Source: Candidatus Halarchaeoplasma halalkaliphilum (GTDB lineage: Archaea; Thermoplasmatota; Thermoplasmata; Halarchaeoplasmatales; Halarchaeoplasmataceae). Taken from it: 7,574 bases of DNA. This document shows positions 6,932-7,574 of the stretch, piece by piece (position 1 is the first letter of the stretch; every line of letters begins with the position of its first letter). The notes beneath the pieces are model-generated. The model was not told where the DNA came from. It was given only the letters and a program-made list of their open reading frames with translations, and did not search any database. The stretch is from positions 1-7,574 of the forward strand of contig SLLU01000117.1 of the NCBI GenBank assembly GCA_007133925.1, in the 5' to 3' direction. The position numbers were made by a program, and so were the translations under genes.

Positions 6932-6937
6932 ATCACC
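6932..6937 (-). promoter_or_regulatory. Shine-Dalgarno site for the minus-strand surface protein gene
   Basis: Minus-strand GGTGAT (followed by C) lies three bases before the ATG at 6928. It matches the extended 3' end of archaeal 16S rRNA (complement of GATCACC) and supports this start over the longer frame from 6985. Confidence 0.65.
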
Positions 6938-6958
6938 AGACGATATATTCCATAGGGG

Positions 6959-6970
6959 ATAAATACTTAT
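6959..6970. promoter_or_regulatory. TATA-like element in the divergent promoter region
   Basis: ATAAATACTTAT, AT-rich and near-palindromic, so it reads as TATA-like on both strands (minus: ATAAGTATTTAT). On the minus strand it lies about 31-42 bases from the ATG at 6928, which would give a very short leader holding the SD. On the plus strand a start about 25 bases downstream would leave a leader of roughly 25-30 bases before the ATG at 7019. I cannot tell which direction it serves; a T-run at about 6989-6994 is an alternative plus-strand element but lies too close to the SD. Confidence 0.35.
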
Positions 6971-7008
6971 TGATGAGACACACAACCTTTTTTAACAGGA
7001 CCACAATC

Positions 7009-7014
7009 GGGTGA
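7009..7014 (+). promoter_or_regulatory. Shine-Dalgarno site for the 7019 gene
   Basis: GGGTGA lies four bases before the ATG at 7019 and supports that codon as the start of the open frame running off the window. Confidence 0.65.
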
Positions 7015-7018
7015 GAAC

Positions 7019-7574
7019 ATGTCAACACCTACCGTTTCCCCCCTTGATGAGGACCACAGCGTTCCCTGGTCACCGAATTTGGACAATATATTACCGGGTC
7101 TTTCATGGCACTGGTGGTACTGGTTATTATTCATAGACAATCCGGAAGAACCTTCAAAACCCAGGCAGTTCATGATACTGTGGTCCACCAAGTACACAGA
7201 GGACATGAAAGTGAACGAAAAGCGGTGGTCCCAGGGGAAGCCGCCTAAAAGAGTGGGTAACAAACTGACTTTCAACGGCATGACAGCAGCATGGTGGTAC
7301 GACGGTAAAGAGATGTATGACCCGATCCTATTGGAACAAAGGGATTTTCAGGTCACCAAACAAGGAAAAGAAGGTGAGCTCCGTCCGGTGCAGAAGGAAG
7401 GTGATTACAGCTTCCACGGGAACCCGGATAGGTACCATGTAAACCTGGTGGATGAGCGTAACGACTTCAGATTCGAGCTAACCCCGTGGAACGATTATCT
7501 GCAGGAGCACCGGTTCAAAGAGAACAGCTATACCAAAAAATACAGCTACAACATATCAAAGATCTACGGTATGA
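7019..7574 (+). CDS. Trp-rich soluble protein, possibly lipocalin-like (AttH/CrtC type); partial, 3' end missing
   Basis: An open frame with no stop for 185 codons runs off the right edge, so the gene is incomplete. It begins MSTPTVSPLDEDHSVPWSPN, has an SD just upstream, no signal peptide and no clear membrane helix apart from a short Trp-rich stretch (WHWWYWLLFI, about 30-39). Other visible motifs are MTAAWWYDGKEMYD (about 88-101), DRYHVNL and FRFELTPWNDY, in an alternating strand-like pattern. The aromatic start after a Pro-rich lead, followed by beta strands and W-x-Y-D-G, loosely recalls lipocalin-like AttH/hydroxyneurosporene dehydratase (CrtC) proteins, which bind or hydrate hydrophobic ligands. 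That match is by eye and weak, and the C-terminal half that would decide it is not in the window. It is transcribed away from the surface-protein gene and probably shares its promoter region. Confidence 0.8.
   Translation, partial: MSTPTVSPLDEDHSVPWSPNLDNILPGLSWHWWYWLLFIDNPEEPSKPRQFMILWSTKYTEDMKVNEKRWSQGKPPKRVGNKLTFNGMTAAWWYDGKEMYDPILLEQRDFQVTKQGKEGELRPVQKEGDYSFHGNPDRYHVNLVDERNDFRFELTPWNDYLQEHRFKENSYTKKYSYNISKIYGM

Noticed and set aside
6967..7281. 104-codon open frame on the minus strand
   Set aside because: It is antisense to the Trp-rich gene, which has an SD and a longer coherent frame, and it runs into the promoter region.

Overview
The window looks archaeal, most plausibly euryarchaeal of the Thermoplasmata/Thermoplasmatota type. 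The evidence is frequent ATA (Ile) and AGA/AGG (Arg) codons, Shine-Dalgarno (SD) sites of the GGAGGTG and GGTGATC type, an AT-rich TATA-like element between divergent genes, an oligo-T terminator, and gene content: large secreted beta-sandwich proteins with CARDB-like repeats and many N-glycosylation sequons, and a multi-pass membrane protein with zinc ribbons. The phylum-level assignment is inference. No rRNA, tRNA, CRISPR array, IS element or integrase was seen.

Left block (65-4937, + strand): four tightly packed genes that look like one operon. Gene 1 (65-586) is a small protein with an N-terminal membrane anchor and a beta-rich ectodomain. Gene 2 (649-2934) is a 761-residue secreted protein: signal peptide, FN3-like domain, three CARDB-like domains, an extra beta domain and a C-terminal beta-rich domain. 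Gene 3 (2931-3647) is a divergent paralogue of gene 1 with a second, C-terminal membrane helix. Gene 4 (3648-4937) has a zinc ribbon at each end, four central membrane helices and a helical cytoplasmic region. Genes 2/3 overlap by ATGA and genes 3/4 abut with no gap, so they are probably translationally coupled. The layout suggests an exported envelope assembly: two related anchored subunits, one large exported adhesin-like or scaffold subunit, and a membrane protein with cytoplasmic domains. I do not recognise it as a named system.

Middle block (5006-6928, - strand): a convergent gene for a type I surface protein with a signal peptide, a unique N-terminal domain, two CARDB-like repeats, two InlB-type repeats, an acidic linker, one membrane helix and a proline-rich cytoplasmic tail. 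Its CARDB-like domains are of the same type as those of gene 2, so the two neighbouring units share domain vocabulary.

Right block (7019-7574, + strand): a divergently transcribed gene cut by the window end, encoding a Trp-rich soluble protein. The N-terminal part vaguely resembles lipocalin-like AttH/CrtC proteins. The 90-base divergent intergenic region holds a TATA-like element and an SD for each gene.
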